From positions 1 through 7,419 of the forward strand of contig JAFGVG010000002.1 in assembly GCA_016938095.1 (NCBI GenBank): a DNA stretch of 7,419 nucleotides, given 5' to 3'. The notes under the pieces are model-generated. The model was not told where the DNA came from and made no database searches. It saw nothing but the letters and a program-made list of their open reading frames with translations. Numbering within the stretch: the stretch's first letter is position 1; the number at the start of each line of letters is the position of its first letter. Positions 6,754 to 7,419 of this stretch are shown here, piece by piece. Source of the stretch: Bacteroidales bacterium. Its GTDB lineage: Bacteria > Bacteroidota > Bacteroidia > Bacteroidales > UBA10428. Made by a program: the position numbers and the translations under genes.

Positions 6754-7419
6754 TTATCTGGCCATTTGCCGGTCGAGGTATTCCACAGCACCCCGCGGAT
6801 CGGGAGAATAGAAATCAGCTCCAATCTGTCGGCAAAATTCCATATTTACAGGGGCTCCGCCAACGAGAATGTTGACACTGGCCTGGAATGTACGAATTTC
6901 ATCTACCATTTTTGCCATGTTCACCATGGTGGTGGTTAACAGGGCCGAAAGTCCGATAGCACTTCCTGGATTCACTTTCAGGGCCTCAATGAACTTAGCA
7001 GCGTTTACATCTACACCCAGGTCTATGACTTCGTAGCCTGCTCCTTCTATCATCATACGCACCAGGTTTTTGCCAATATCGTGCAGGTCGCCGGTTACGG
7101 TGCCTATGATAACGGTTCCTTTTCGCTTAACGCTACCCGAGAGAAAATACGGTGTAATATGTTGCATGGCGGTTGTCATGGCCTTGGCTGCCATAAGCAT
7201 ATGGGGAACAAAAACCTTGTTTTCCGAGAATTTTTTGCCAATACGCTCCATACCCGAAACCATACCCTGGTGCAAAATATGGTCAGGGTCAATCCCTTGT
7301 TCCAATGCCAGTTTTGTAAGCTCGTCCGCTCCGGGTTGTCCCTTCATATCCGGAGGATAGGGCGAAGCCGCGTTAATTTTACCATATTCAATACAGTGGG
7401 AAATTTGTGTCAGCAAATC
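6754..7419 (-). CDS. Corrinoid (cobalamin-binding) methyl-carrier protein, MtbC/MtmC/MetH-like, first few residues outside window
   Basis: Methyl-carrying corrinoid protein of the type that works with a substrate:corrinoid methyltransferase and a second methyltransferase acting on an acceptor such as tetrahydrofolate or a thiol; cytoplasmic. The frame is open to the right edge, giving 221 visible residues and a TAA at 6756-6754. Counting from the first visible residue, a helical cap domain (about 33-92) shows GMVSGMERIGKKFSENKVFVP. The Rossmann-like B12 domain has D111-L-H113-D-I-G116 (H113 being the lower axial cobalt ligand), S158-x-L160 and G187-G188. Family members are about 210-230 residues, so only a handful of N-terminal residues should be missing. 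A TTG within the frame at 7416 is unlikely to be the start. Near the N-terminus is a Pro/Gly-rich stretch, ASPYPPDMKGQPG (18-30), not found in the classic methylamine corrinoid proteins I recall. The partner methyltransferase, and hence the substrate, is not in the window. Confidence 0.92.
   Translation of the reverse strand, partial: DLLTQISHCIEYGKINAASPYPPDMKGQPGADELTKLALEQGIDPDHILHQGMVSGMERIGKKFSENKVFVPHMLMAAKAMTTAMQHITPYFLSGSVKRKGTVIIGTVTGDLHDIGKNLVRMMIEGAGYEVIDLGVDVNAAKFIEALKVNPGSAIGLSALLTTTMVNMAKMVDEIRTFQASVNILVGGAPVNMEFCRQIGADFYSPDPRGAVEYLDRQMAR

Noticed and set aside
1..7419. CRISPR array, insertion sequence, tRNA or rRNA genes
   Set aside because: I saw no regularly spaced repeats, transposase-like proteins, terminal inverted repeats or recognisable RNA gene sequences; coding density and composition are even.

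Overview
The window looks like chromosomal DNA from a member of the Bacteroidota. Four signals point there: AT-rich, Shine-Dalgarno-poor leaders; -7 boxes of the Bacteroidota TAnnTTTG type (exact matches before lepA and the permease gene); a signal peptide ending in Ala-Gln; and a large FtsX/MacB-type permease of the kind common in this phylum. Base composition and codon use look even throughout. I see no insertion sequence, integrase, CRISPR array, tRNA or rRNA, so this reads as core or near-core chromosome rather than a mobile island.

Layout. (1) Positions 1-1466, minus strand: lepA (elongation factor 4), complete at its N-terminus but cut by the window edge. (2) A 102-base divergent promoter region follows. 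(3) On the plus strand come a GNAT acetyltransferase (1569-2042) and, 17 bases later, a ModD-type phosphoribosyltransferase-like protein (2060-2917), probably one transcript. (4) On the minus strand, an 808-residue ABC transporter permease (2918-5344) has a stop codon that directly abuts the modD-like stop codon. (5) A second divergent intergenic region (5345-5582) holds the permease promoter, a small palindrome and an A-rich leader. (6) On the plus strand is an RraA/HMG-aldolase-family protein with a signal peptide (5583-6365). (7) On the minus strand are a small lipoprotein of unknown function (6388-6702) and, upstream of it, a nearly complete corrinoid (B12-binding) methyl-carrier protein running off the right edge (6754-7419).

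The genes do not form one obvious pathway. LepA is a translation factor. The permease probably belongs to an ABC system whose ATPase is encoded elsewhere. The corrinoid protein implies a methyltransferase pair encoded beyond the right edge. The most unusual items are the exported RraA-family protein with a serine at the usual acidic position, the ModD-like protein with no molybdate transporter beside it, a terminator-like hairpin for the rraA-like transcript lying inside the opposing lipoprotein gene, and the zero-gap convergent stop codons at 2915-2920. I found no clear evidence of a wholly new multi-gene system.
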